NCBI GenBank assembly: GCA_021613375.1
Contig: CM038710.1
Coordinates: 31,051,136 to 31,115,135 of the forward strand
Source of the DNA: Megaleporinus macrocephalus
Taxonomy: Eukaryota > Chordata > Actinopteri > Characiformes > Anostomidae
Reading direction: 5' to 3'
DNA length: 64,000 nucleotides
Shown in pieces: positions 12,616-24,339 of this stretch. The first letter of the stretch is position 1. Each line of letters begins with the position of its first letter. The notes below the pieces were generated by a model, which saw only the letters and a list, made by a program, of their open reading frames with translations, was not told the DNA's origin and searched no databases. The position numbers were made by a program, and so were the translations under genes.

Positions 12616-13886
12616 GGTGGTGGCTGGCTATGGTCAGTATCATTTTCTTTTATCAGGCCAGGCTGCTTAATCTGCGGCTCTCAGTCTCCTGAGGGTCAGT
12701 GCTGGGCCGGATCGATGGGCGATGGCTGAGGGGCATTCGGGAGGGGATTTCAGGCGGACTGACTTTTAGCAGTCCCTCTTAAATCCTCTGAGAGTTGCAG
12801 GGTTGTGTACTGATCTCATAACAGCACACACACACGTGCGTACTGCCCCCTCACAATCACCCCATGGCATCATGCCATTTTCACAAACAAGGAACCAAAA
12901 CTACACAACGCTCAACGACACATCCTATTGAGTTCAGACTCCAAACAATAGAGGGCAGCATATCACTAGAACATTGTGGTGACCACCCCGATGTAAAAAA
13001 GCGCACAGTGCCTCCTCCTCAATGTTAACATTATGTAGCAGTCAGGAAGAAATTAGCATCAAACTTCATCCCTTTATCCCCAAGAGCGTTTCCAGTGGTC
13101 TAGGGTTAGGGTAACGTCAATGTTAACACATATTTTGGTTTATTGGTTTCTTGATGCGCTTGCTAAGGGCTTCAGTCATCATGTACTCTTCTTTTTATTG
13201 GCTACTTCACCTTAAATGATCCGGGAGCAGAAACATGATTGACAAGGGTAGCATATACCATCAGGGCAGTGCTACTTCTTTATCCTCTCATGTTGGACAG
13301 ATTCAACTCAGTGCTAGTTCAAGCATCTCTGTATTGAATCTTGTGGAAAGTGGCAATACACGATGACTAGAGGAGTCAAAATTCAATAGGAAGTCACTGG
13401 TGCATTGAGTTGAATCAGTTCAACATTGGACTTACTAACATTGGATATTTCTGCAACTTGATACATAGATGAATGAATGCCTTTATGTGACTGCCATACT
13501 ATAAAAACAGTTATTTCTTCATATTCTTTTGATCATTTTAGCTCATTTTAGTTTAAATCTGCTAGTATAACCTTCAGCACTTCCAAGTTACAGAAACAAG
13601 GCCTTTTTATAGATTGACTCAGATGGAACATTAAAGCCTAAGGACCTTGTATATAGGTCTCTGTTTCAATTCCTATAATTCCTATACGAATTCTATTTGT
13701 ATGTCACCTTTATAGTATGGACTAAATTAATTAAGTGATATGGTTTTAATGGATTAAGGGGCTTAAGGTAATCAAGCATTCAGGTATAGTTTTAGTTTTT
13801 TTTCCCAGGTTCCTCAAATCTTCTGTTGATATAAGCTGTAGAGGGTCAAATACCTAAAACCATTGCAATCATTGGTTGAGGAACCT

Positions 13887-14118
13887 TGGGCTTCATTCAC
13901 CAATTATTTCTTATTTAGTTAGTTATTGAAGAAGGTTCTAAATATATCCACAACAGATTCTCGTCTTTGTGTCCTTGAGTGTACATAGATCATATTCTTC
14001 TGTAAGAACAAATCTTAAATAAGAAAATATTGGTGAATGTCAGAATCTTAGTAAAAAACTGCATAAATGGGTTTCAAAAGGAAGTTTCTTCTGAAGGACA
14101 GTTGGTGAGTGAGGCCCA
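13887..14118. mobile_element. fold-back MITE
   Basis: The left end tgggcttcattcaccaa (from 13887) is matched inversely by the right end ttggtgagtgaggccca (to 14118). A second inner inverted pair (caattatttcttattta against taaataagaaaatattg) lies inside. About 232 bp long and non-coding. Its superfamily is not determined. Confidence 0.7.
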
Positions 14119-14165
14119 TTGTTCTTTAAATTGTTGCTTGTTTGCTGATGCTTTTTTTTGGCACA

Positions 14166-14461
14166 GTGGTGAACCTCAACCCGTCCTTGCTCATATTTGA
14201 CTAGGCTTTTCCTGGATGCTCTTTATATAATCCAATCATGTGTGCATCACTTGTTTCAGATGTTTTTTGAACATTTGACAATGCCTTAGTCTTAAAGGGC
14301 TCCTTTCCCAGCTTTCTTTTTTGCAAGCATCAACAGAATGAGCATATATTTACAAAGAAAACGTTGCTAAAAACATTGAAAATGTTGTCGAAACACTGCC
14401 TTTTTTTGTTACTGCCTTGTTTTATATGCGCTTCACAACTTTTTTGCAATTGGCTTTGTGT
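14166..14461 (+). mobile_element. short internally deleted Tc1-like copy
   Basis: It contains the family phrases cacagtggtgaacctc, gcaagcatcaacagaatgagc and, at the end, cacaacttttttgcaattgg, which correspond to the two ends of the same fish Tc1/mariner-like family found elsewhere in the window. The transposase region is missing. Confidence 0.5.
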
Positions 14462-14469
14462 TGAAAGGT

Positions 14470-14668
14470 TGCTTCTCTCACTGGGAGAGAGGGGTTAGGT
14501 TAAGTTAGCTTTCTGGTGAGTTGTTGCAGACAGGGGTTCGATTTCCTGCTTGGACAAATGCACAGTGCATTACTAATAAGATTCACTGGGCTAGACTACT
14601 AACGTTACATTCACGGAACTTGCTCTGGATAAGAGTAGCTGCCAAATGCAGTAAATGTACATTTCCTT
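14470..14668 (+). mobile_element. tRNA-derived SINE, degraded
   Basis: A B-box-like ggttcgatttcc (about 14536) is followed by the 3' tail ttgctctggataagagtagc / tgccaaatgcagtaaatgta, a degraded version of a common fish SINE/LINE tail (gctctggataagagcgtctg, seen better preserved near 28.0 kb). Confidence 0.55.
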
Positions 14669-16190
14669 TCACAGCAAATACACGAATTCCTGAAAGGGAG
14701 GATGTCAACATATCACTAAACTCTGTTTAAGTTTGTCTAAGTTTTAAGTCTGTAAGTTTTTAGTCTGTAAACCCCAGCTGACCTTTACATTGTGTATATG
14801 CTGAACAGAGCAATAGAAGTAGCTCAGGAACACTTGGAAAGTATCTTCCATTCGAGAAATTTCCTTCTTCTATGAAGTTACCATTTTGAAGACAGAAGTT
14901 TTTGGTATGGCGGTGCACATTTGTTGTGGCTATGCATCAACAATGGAACAAGGGGGAATTATCAAAATACAGATCCTCGGTACTCCTTTCTTATGTAAGG
15001 GAATATAATTACACACTGTGTTAAACAGTGTTCTTGTAAATACAAGAGAGACAGGTTTTAAAGGCTAAAGTCTCGGCGCCTTAGAGGTTTCTGTGTGGGT
15101 AATTAGGAAGTTAAGGAGTGTGGTAATTTCAGAGAGGGCTGTCATGGTTAACAGTAGTTTGGCCACGATAATGCTTTCGAGCCACCTGCCTCGCCACCTC
15201 AATGTGACTTTCAGACACACACACACACGCACGCACCGCCACGCAGATGTGCATGAATAAATCCAGGAAGTCCGAGCAATTAGACGACACACTGGTGTGG
15301 CCTCATCTCTCTCTTTCTCTCCCTTCCTCTCTCTCTCTCTCTCTCCCCCCCCCCCTCTCTCTCTCTCCTCCGTGCCACATTGACTCAATTAGAGAGCTTG
15401 TTATGCCTCCATTAGCAGTAATGAGCAGGACAGAATGGGCATCGGGAGGAGGAGAGGCATGGGGTCATCTCTCTCTCCCGTTCTCTCCCTCTCACTCTAT
15501 CTCACTTCCCCTCTCTCTCTCACTCACTCTGTCTCTATGCCTCTTGTCTCTTGTTTACCTGTCAATTATTGCCACTCAGTACAGGGCAAATGGAAAGACA
15601 GCGAGTGACCGCTGCCATTGACCCACCCCACCGCCACCCTCCGCCCATCACCTCACCTTCTCTTTGTCAACCCTCAGTCTGTTTAAGGCACCCTGTCATA
15701 AATTGTATGTTTCTCTCTTCCTGCCTGTCTTTTATCAAAGGAACTTAGTATGACCTCTGTCTCTCTTAGCTGCTTAACTTAAATTTAATCTCTCGCTCTT
15801 TCCCTCTCTCCCTGCTTTCTATCTCCCTCTGTTTTTAGCCCTCTCTGCTCGATTCCGTTTGTATTGACTGGAGATGGATGTCTCAGATTTCCTCCCTGAT
15901 GTTATAATGCTGCTTTCTGTCCTTTTAAGTGCTTTTTGTCCTTTTTCCCTGCCCAAACTCAATTTCTCTAGACTTTCTGTGTTTTGAAAGTCAAATGGGA
16001 GTGCATTTGTGTGTTTATGTGCATGTTTGTATGTTTTTGTTTTACTGTTCACACAGAAAACAGAAAAAAATGTTATTTACACTGTTTTTAATTGAAAGGG
16101 CAAAAACATTTATTTTTGATTACTCACATTCTCCTGCGTATTACATCCTAAATCATATTATTTAGTAACCACATGGAAAGTGTATAAAAA

Positions 16191-16209
16191 GTGTGTGTGT
16201 GTGTGTGTT
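16191..16209 (+). repeat. (GT)n run near the 3' splice site
   Basis: A run of nine GT units followed by T, ending 15 bases upstream of the exon at 16225. The sequence between it and the AG is tatacacatttgtag-like rather than a canonical polypyrimidine tract. Confidence 0.92.
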
Positions 16210-16224
16210 TATACACATTTGTAG

Positions 16225-16339
16225 GTGTTATAGACTTTTTGGTCAGCCAGCACCCTGTGGCCCAAGTCCTGCGTGATCATGTGGTCTTTAAGATCGTACC
16301 TATGCTCAACCCAGACGGTGTCTACCTGGGAAACTACAG
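16225..16339 (+). CDS. agbl4: agbl4 (CCP6) exon with the [11 protein letters not shown] substrate-pocket motif
   Basis: Second coding exon in the window, 115 nt. It starts with two bases that finish the Gly codon of the previous exon and ends after two bases (ag) of an Arg codon. It encodes [20 protein letters not shown] and then [17 protein letters not shown](R). NPDG followed by GNYR is the M14 region whose Asn and Arg hold the substrate's terminal carboxylate (family knowledge). The Asn codon of NPDG is at 16308-16310. The acceptor is tttgtag and the donor gtaagg. A GT repeat (16191-16209) ends 15 bases before the exon. No frameshift or stop is seen, and conservation with vertebrate CCP6 is very high. 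Confidence 0.96.
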
Positions 16340-16369
16340 GTAAGGATCATCATCTGCAGTAAACTATAC

Positions 16370-17080
16370 GTACATTAAGATATACTTCTCCTTACAATAA
16401 TCTGAACTATATTTCTAGTCTAACTTTATTTATACTAATCTATACTTGTAATGAACTTGTATTTCCACCAACACACCTGCTGCAACTATGTTTCTATGTT
16501 ACTAATTTATAATTCCAGTAACCTAATGCTGCATTCAACTACACTTCTACTAAGCTATAACTCCACTAAACTACACTGGCAATTAAAACTATATTTGTAC
16601 TAAGCTGCATCTGCAATAAATTCAATTAAACTATATATATCTATTCCTTACCTGCATTCAACTATATTTAACTATATATGCATTCAAATACTAACCTATA
16701 ACATCTAGTAATCTATAACAGTAAAATCCAGCTGCATTCAACTACATTTCTACTAATCTATATCTGTAGTTAACTATATCTGTATTCAACTCACCTCCCC
16801 TGATCCTCCATTGGCCTCTTGAAGCTGATGGCCATGCCTTACAGGTTTCTAGAGCCCCGCTCCAGCCAGTAGCAGGTCTCTACACTATCTATTTATATGT
16901 AGCTTAAATAAAATACTAATTTATACCTTTTCTTCTACTAATCCACATGAGAAGTCTGTAGTTAGAGATGACTTCAGATTTAGAATAGTAGAAGCATATC
17001 TGAATGTAGATGTTATTTACTAAAGTTACAGATTAGTAGAAGTATATTTTATATATATACCTACACCTGTATTAAATGCA
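16370..17080. repeat. degenerate AT-rich tandem array, with an inverted half
   Basis: Between 16370 and about 16800 the words ctgcattcaacta, cattt/tatttctactaa and tctatatctgtagt recur irregularly every 30-60 bases. From about 16925 to 17080 the reverse-complement words appear (gattagtagaagtatat, gaatgtagatg). It reads as an old minisatellite with an inverted segment. The unit length is not constant. Confidence 0.6.
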
Positions 17081-19007
17081 TACAGAGAAGCATAAAAGCA
17101 GAGAAGCAGTGTTTGCTTAAAAAGGTAAATATCAAATATATTACACATTGAAAAGCGACTCTTTTTGTATGTTTATAATGTGATTTATGTATACAAATGC
17201 ATGTACATAACTCACATACATGTAAATTCATGTATGTGGTGTTCAGTCATGTTGTAATGGCAAAGTTCATTTTGCTTTTTTTGTTTTGAGTTTTTTCTCC
17301 CTGAACTACACCTTTTAGAAAAATCTGTTGCGTACATAAATTCTGCATAGCTTGCACATTCCAGCCTAAAGTAATGAAGGAATGGTGTGATTGCATAGTA
17401 GTGGGAGGGGGTCTGCCTGTTGGGCCCTGGCATCGGTGATGGATTTGTGGGAAGTGGAGAGTGATGGTGCTGCAATGGTGTTGGGGTGGGTGGAGCGGAG
17501 CCTGATGCTGCTGGGTGTGTGTGTGGGGACTGCAGTGGAATGTATTGGTCTCTGTCTGAACGTTCAGCCCCCCTCATTGTCCATTCCTCCTCACTTCCAT
17601 GCCAGAACGCTTCTAGAATATGATCCTGCGGCTTTGCCTAAGTGCTTTCCTTTTCTCCTCTTTCTCTCTGTTGACTTGCTGCAGAGATACTTCAAATCAA
17701 TGCCCCTGCCTATAGTGAGATATCAGTCCAGTGGCGCGCACATGTGAAGACACACCCAGCTTTTAGTGAAATTTGCAGCTCAGGTTTCTTTGTGTCTCAC
17801 TCTTTAGAAAGTGTGTGCATGCTAATGTGTTTGGAAGCAAGGTGTGCACCAAAATATGATATTTACAATAATGGTATAATGACTGTAATCGGTGTGCACA
17901 AAGGATGAAACCGTTGAATGTATCCGCTGTAGCATTAGCATGCTGCTAGCAGCCCCAGCAACAACAATTAGTTGAAAAGACATCAGAGTGTCTGTGTATG
18001 TGTGTGTGTGTGTGTGTTTTCCAGAAGAACAGCCCTAGTTCTGCCCCTGATATGGTAGCATGGTCTCTGAAGTCATCCTCTCTACCCCTATCCTAAAACT
18101 GCCTTTTAATTAAAGGGCTCATATCAAACTTAATTTCCTTGCTTGGCAAAAATATGAATCCACCTCATTCTCGAGTCCATATATGGGAACTTAGCTACAA
18201 GGACATTTTTTTAATGGGTCATGCCACCAAAATGAACATACACCAACTCACATTCTAGCCCAGTGGGTACTGTGAAGGACTAAACAACATCGGTGCAACA
18301 GGAATGCAATGTCAGGGATGTCGGCACTTTTCACACTGTTCCCATTAAAATTTCAGCGCCCATCGTTGGTGTTAATCTTTAAATGAGTTGGCCTTCTGTT
18401 CGGCAGCTTCTAAATCAAATATTCCGTTCCAACTGTACGGCTTGCACAGGTGCCAGAATAGAACTGCTGCACTATCTAAGGTGTAATGGAAAATTTGCAA
18501 AACAAGCTGATTAATGAAAGCCAACTTCAGCCCCCACATCTTTAAGAAGGTCCTGAACAGCTTAGCTATTATAGGTAATATCAGCTATTAGCAAGCTCCA
18601 AATAACTAGAATAGCTAGTTTTTCTCCTGTCTGTGGCTTTCTTGACATGTTACACAGTTTAATTTTAGGATCAAATCATAGAATGTAAATGGGTGTGTAA
18701 ACCTGCTTCTGGGCATTTTTTTCATGGGCATCAGAAAACAATTTTTAAAAATTCTATGGCAGCTTTAAATACGCCCAGGCCATTCACATCGAGGGGACAA
18801 AGAGTGTTGTTTCTGTAAAAGATTTGTAGATTTGAGGTGAAAATTCAATGCTGTTCTGTTCCTGGCTTTTTGGTCAGCAAATTTAACGTTAGCTGAAGTA
18901 TCCAGTCATCCAGAAGCAGTGGCCGAAGTTTCAGTGCAAACGTAACCAAATGGTCTGTATGTTTTTGACCAGACAGCTCTTTGAAATATGAGAAATCCAG
19001 GACATCT

Positions 19008-19798
19008 ACACTGTAACGAATTGCTGTAACTTTACTGTGGATATACAACAGTATCTTACTGTTTTTTATAATAATAAATAACAGCAAATAACTGTAATAT
19101 ATCAGCATTATACAGTATTTGTCAACCTTTTGAAATATGCACCATCATTCCTTTCAGTCCAGTCACTAGCCAACAAAATCATACTGGAGATTACAGACTA
19201 ATGTTTCTTTTTAATGACAACCCTTTTTTATTAAACTGTCCAAACTATTTCTATTTATATATACAAAATATATGCAGTGGGCGGGGCCAGCTTATTTGGC
19301 TCAGCTGAGTTAAGACTCTTTCTGCTCATTCAGTCAGTGCAGGAGGTGCTAGGCAGCTTGTATTGTGATCATTCGTAAAATAAAGAAAGATAATCTAAAT
19401 TGGTTCTTAGACGAGGAGATGCAAGCTGGTGCATTTATAACTGACACGTTCGGACTGCAGCTGCGGTGGTCCTTGTGAAACTCAAGAAAAAGGTAGCTGT
19501 TCATGTCGCATCTCCTAATGTTTGCAGCGATATGGTTTTGTCAGTATAATTATTAAACTTTTAGGATATAAGATGTTAGTTAGGTTTGTTACATTTAGTG
19601 ACTACAAAGAAACTGTAGCTTGAACGGTGTTAGCTAGTTACAGTTATTTTACTGTCATATACTGTAATTCAATTTACAGTACAATACTGTTAAAATACAT
19701 TACAGTAGATGCACTGTAAAATAACAGTAAAATACTGGCGTATTTGCTGCCAGTATTTTACTGTTAATTTACAGTGAATTTTTTTACAGTATAGTCAA
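19008..19798. mobile_element. TIR element rich in ACTGTAA/TTACAGT words
   Basis: The left end tacactgtaacgaatt is matched inversely by the right end aatttttttacagtata. Both subterminal regions repeat tactgtaa/ttacagta many times on either strand, and the centre (about 19.14-19.62 kb) is unrelated and non-coding. It resembles a non-autonomous DNA transposon of about 0.8 kb. The superfamily is uncertain. Confidence 0.6.
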
Positions 19799-19869
19799 AA
19801 CACAGAGCATATGTATAATCCTAAAGGCATGGTAAGAAATTACCCTGACTAAGTAAAAATGTATTAAGT

Positions 19870-20070
19870 GGGGGGTATCCTAACCTGGTCAAGCAGATCT
19901 ACCACCCTGGAGAGCTCCAATCCAACACACCTGGCCTTGATGTTCAGATGCCACTGAAAGCCTTTTTTAACCTGGGTTAGATATGTTAGGAGAGGATTGA
20001 AGCTAAATTCTGCTAATCCCTCCCCGGATGGGGCACCGCTGCATTGAATGGACTTCAGGGGAACAAAATA
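19870..20070. repeat. dispersed fish repeat
   Basis: The phrases gagctccaatccaacacacc and ggggcaccgctgcattgaat belong to a short non-coding repeat that I recognise as common in fish intergenic DNA. No terminal structure was worked out. Confidence 0.4.
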
Positions 20071-21621
20071 AAATACAAGAAGCATGTGGTATGTGAGCCA
20101 TTTAATGGCAGGCTTCCTAAACCTTGATCAGCTGCTGTATTCTCCCATAGACTGCCATCTGGTGTTCATCAGCATGCACTGCATAGCTGCAGCGAGAGAG
20201 GCTGAGATCGTTTGGCCCTGGGGTGCTGACAGGGGTCCAAAGCGGCACGTCTCAGGGAGCTGACCCCTGAAGGGGCTCTCAGCGGCGTGAATGAGTCAGA
20301 ACTGATGAGTGCAGTAACGGCACCTAGTGAATTACAGATGCAGTCCTCTCTCTCTTTTTCTCACTCTCTCTCTCTCTCTCTCATGCACACACACACACAC
20401 ACTTACACTTCATCACACCTTTGCTGCCTCAGCAGTCTGGCTGCATCTAGAGAGAGCAGGAGAGATCTCAGATGCAGCAGACAGGGACATGAGATCAATC
20501 CTTGCTGACTAGGGGATTAGTAAGGTTCAACAGGCAGGGACATTGACACTGGGTGCTGCTCAAAGTCATGGATACTGTGCCACAGCTCGATAGTACCTGC
20601 GCCTTCGCAGGGGCTCAGGGGTCTGTCTGTTTCTCTGTCCTCCCATCTGCCTGCATCTGGTGCGGGAACAGGGCAGCACTCACTGTCCTGCCAGAGACCT
20701 GCTGGACATCACAGAACTTGGCAGCCTGGTTGGGGTCACCTTAAAGTTTTCACCTATCATTCAGTACTTTGCTTTAGTATTGGCTTGTTGCTTTGGAATG
20801 AGTAGTTTGGTGAAAAATCACACAAAGTCCCCCTACCCGAAACATAGATAGTGTTTGAAGACCAACGTTTCTTGATTTATGTTTTTTGCACTGGAGTTAT
20901 GATATAACATGTAGTAATATAGATAACAAGTAATGGAAGTTTGTAGCCCACTTACCAGCATTGTACAAACTGCCTGCCTGAATCAACACACTGCTCATTT
21001 CTGTGTTATGTGTAAAAATGACCAGAAATAGATTTGGACTATTTCTGCGTTCTATTTCCTAACCCTAACCCCAGAAACTCCAGGCTTCTGAACTGTTATC
21101 TTTCTTTGAAGTGCCCATGTTGTTAGTGTCATAGTGATGTGATCAGCGAGTAGTCAACATCAAGCGTCATTGACCAGCAGGAAAGTCGATTGTTGCTGTT
21201 TTTCTTATAGATTTTTATAAAGGATGTTGTTCACATGACGTTACCATCATGTGTAACTCCCTATAACATGTTAGCTGCACTGGACATGCATTATAAGATT
21301 TTCCTCTGAAGTATTATGTTGAACATTAAGCAAAAACGTCAGGCATTTTTTACAGTATACTGCAGTATTTTTTATTTTAGTATTGTTCTTGCCTTGATAT
21401 CATTTTTAAATGTTACATTTATATAAGGAACCTTTTCCACTTCTGACCTCTGTGATACCAGTAATGCTCGTTTATTTATTTATTTATTACTTCCTTACAC
21501 TGTCAACTATAATGATATCTAGCATGACGCTTGGAGTGGGTGATAACTGGCTATGTGGCTGTTGTTTGTCATGGACTGGTTGGTTGTTTACTTGTCCTGT
21601 TTACTTGTTTGCTTGCTGTAG

Positions 21622-21733
21622 GTGCTCTCTGATGGGTTTTGACCTGAACCGCCACTGGCAGGACCCTTCCCCATGGGCACACCCCACTCTCCACGCTGTC
21701 AAACAACTTATTGTCCAGATGAACCAGGACCCT
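21622..21733 (+). CDS. agbl4: agbl4 (CCP6) exon with the DLNRHW motif
   Basis: Third coding exon in the window, 112 nt. The first base completes the Arg codon split by the intron, and 37 whole codons follow. It encodes CSLMGFDLNRHWQDPSPWAH and then PTLHAVKQLIVQMNQDP, ending in phase 0. FDLNRHW is a hallmark of the cytosolic carboxypeptidase subfamily and lines the active-site cleft. The acceptor is ttgctgtag and the donor gtgagt. CA repeats begin about 20 bases into the downstream intron, and a 68-bp minisatellite starts about 110 bases after the donor. Confidence 0.96.
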
Positions 21734-21845
21734 GTGAGTGACAGCTCTCACAGACACACACACACACATACACACACAAACAAAACATGAACAAACACAC
21801 ACACACGTTTGTATGTGTGAATTGTGGGGCTATTCATTTCCTGTA

Positions 21846-22849
21846 GACCCAAACCTTAACCCTACTCAAACCTTAATCAGAACTAGTTATAGCCTGACCC
21901 CAACCCAAACCCCAAGTGTAACCCTAACCCTACTCAAACCTTAACTAAAACTAGTAATAGTCTGACCCCAACCCAAATCCCAAGTGTAACCTTAACCCTA
22001 CTCAAACCTTGACCAGAACTAGTAATAGCCTGACCCCAACCCAAATCCCAAGTGTAACCCTAACCCTACTCAAACCTTAACTAGAACTAGTAATAGCCTG
22101 ACCCCAACCTAAACCCCAAGTGTAACCCTAACCCTACTTAAACCTTGACCAGAACTAGTAATAGCCTGACCCCAACCCAAACCCCAAGTGTAACCTTAAC
22201 CCTACTCAAACCTTGACCAAAACTAGTAATAGCCTGACCCCAACCTAAACCCCAAGTGTAACCCTAACCCTACTTAAACCTTGACCAGAACTAGTAATAG
22301 CCTGACCCCAACCCAAACCCCAAGTGTAACCCTAACCCTACTCAAACCTTAACTAAAACTAGTAATAGTCTGACCCAAACCCAAACCCTAAGTGTTATCC
22401 TAAACCTACTCAAACCTTAACCAGAACTAGTAATAGCCTGACCCCAACCCAAACCCTAAGTGTAACCCTAACCCTACTCAAACCTTAACCAGAACTAGTT
22501 ATAGCCTGACCCCAACCCTAACTGTAAACCTAACCCTAACCCTACTTAAACCTTAACCAGAACTAGTAATAACCTGACCCCAACCCAAACCCTAAGTGTA
22601 ACCCTAACCCTACTCAAACCTTAACCAGAACTAGTAATAGCCTGACCCAAACCCTAACTGTAAACCTAAACCTAACCCTACTTAAACCTTAACCAGAACT
22701 AGTAATAGCCTGACCCCAACCCAAACCCTAAGTGTTATCCTAACCCTAATCAAACCTTAACTAGAACTAATAATAGCCTGACCTAAAGCCTAACTGTAAA
22801 CCTAACCCTAACCCTACTCAAACCTTAACCAGAACTACTACCAGTCTAA
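21846..22849 (+). repeat. 68-bp minisatellite, 14 full units plus a partial one
   Basis: From 21898 to 22849 there are 14 units, each exactly 68 bp with no insertion or deletion, preceded by a 52-base partial unit. The consensus contains cctactcaaaccttaacc, agaactagtaatagcctgac and ccccaacccaaaccc, ending aagtgtaaccctaac, so each unit includes the telomere-like word ccctaa on the + strand. Units 5 and 7 are identical, and units 10-15 alternate between two types. The last unit decays into flanking sequence after 22849. Confidence 0.97.
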
Positions 22850-23592
22850 CCCTAATCCTATTCCTTTCCTTAACCATACACTAACCTTAAAGTTGAATGA
22901 TTTACATAAGGCAAGGACGAAAGGTCCCACAATGTGACATAACCCTGCCACACACACTAACCAATCTATCTCCATAGAAAAGCTTAGTATAACTAACATC
23001 AGCGAACACTTGTAGTAAGTCAGAGACCACCCTTCATTCATTTAATTTCCAGTCATAACAACCATTAGGTATAAGTTATTTAGTATAATGCACTTGAAAA
23101 CGGAAGGGAATAAAGTAAAATACACAGGAAAAAATGATTTCTTGGAAAAGAATGGAAACTGTAATAAATGTGTGGGCACAATTAATACTGAAGTTATCAT
23201 ATTGAATGTGATTATTGATTATTCACTTCCCTGTCAATTTTGTTTTCCTCACACTGGCCTTTATGGCTGTTTTGATCTGGAAGTTCAAGAAATAAAGTGC
23301 CGTCTTTGACTTTTGCACAGTACTGCGTTTTGACAAAGTTCTCTGCTATAATGTAGCTCCCGTTTTCCGTTTCCACACAATGCGACTGCATGCTCTTTTC
23401 ACTTCTCATTGCAGTGCACAGGCACTTTCCGAGACATATGCTATGTGCTGCTAAAAGAAGCAGTAGGCTAGAATATGGTAAATATCAGAAAAGCTTAGTT
23501 CAGCAGTTAGGCCTGTGTTCCAGTGTAGCCCCCATGCTCCGCTTTCATAACACTAACACTGGGGGACTTTGACTCAGCATCTTTTTCTGTAT

Positions 23593-23596
23593 ATGT

Positions 23597-23650
<54 letters not shown>
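23593..23650 (+). repeat. (GT)n microsatellite
   Basis: About 29 GT units with one or two interruptions, deep inside the 17.6-kb intron and far from any splice site. Confidence 0.95.
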
Positions 23651-23651
<1 letters not shown>

Positions 23652-24339
23652 TGCTGACGCGATTCGAAAGCTCTCCCGCTCAGGTGCGTCTCCCCTCTCT
23701 CTGTCTCTTCCTCTCTCCCACACGTTTGCACATTCTTTTGTTTGGGCGCAGGGCCGTCTGTTCCGGGCCGGGTGTTAATTATGGCGGGCGAGCGAGTGAG
23801 GTGTGTGATGAGTGAAGGTCAGGGGCTGTCCTGGGAATGGCCTGCCCTTTGCTGCTCTTTCAAAATCCTGATAAGAGCAGGAGGATTGGCAAAGGGAGCG
23901 GGGGCACGCTCGGCGGCTTAACCTTTTCCCCCAGCGCTGACACACTGATCGATGGGATCCTTCATAGCACAGTGATCTGCCCATGTCCCTCACACTCCTC
24001 AGAGAGGCACACACACACAAACCTATCTCTCACTCATATACACAAACTCTCTGACACTCTCACTCACATAGACTCAGCAGCCACTGTACATTACAGCAGC
24101 AAATGAATTGTTAAATCATAACACTTATCAATTGTTATCCCAAATTGAAATCCCAAACCGTACACGGTTTATTATTTGATCAAGTCAGCTGCTCTTTACT
24201 TTCTATAAACATTTCCGAATGAATGGACCAATACAAGTAATCAGAAATTATTATTTAAAATTAATGTTAATTTCCATTTAAATTTTCTTTCTGTCTTTCA
24301 GAGATACAAGGACACAAGGTGACAGCAGAGATTTATATA

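Larger units (their letters stand above)
12565..16224 (+). other. agbl4: agbl4 intron (3.7 kb) with AC run at its 5' end and GT run at its 3' end
   Basis: A GT-AG intron splitting a Gly codon. Within 25 bases of the donor is a CA-rich stretch (12587-12615, longest pure run 11 nt), and just before the acceptor is a GT run (16191-16209). The interior carries a degenerate dispersed repeat (about 13.14-13.44 kb), a fold-back element (13.89-14.12 kb), a short Tc1-like relic (14.17-14.46 kb), a SINE (14.47-14.67 kb) and CT-rich stretches (about 15.3-15.55 and 15.8 kb). No additional exon is seen. Confidence 0.9.
16340..21621 (+). other. agbl4: agbl4 intron (5.3 kb)
   Basis: A GT-AG intron splitting an Arg codon. 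The 5' part (about 16.37-17.08 kb) is a degenerate AT-rich tandem array. A TIR-bearing element rich in ACTGTAA words occupies about 19.01-19.80 kb, and a dispersed fish repeat lies at 19.87-20.07 kb. CT and CA runs are present at 20.34-20.41 kb. The rest (17.1-19.0 and 20.4-21.6 kb) shows nothing I can name. Confidence 0.88.

Noticed and set aside
21846..22849. Interstitial telomere sequence
   Set aside because: Only one or two ccctaa words occur per 68-bp unit. The unit is a minisatellite and not a (CCCTAA)n array.
21846..22849. CRISPR-like array (regular repeats)
   Set aside because: The units are contiguous with no unique spacers, and the DNA is vertebrate.
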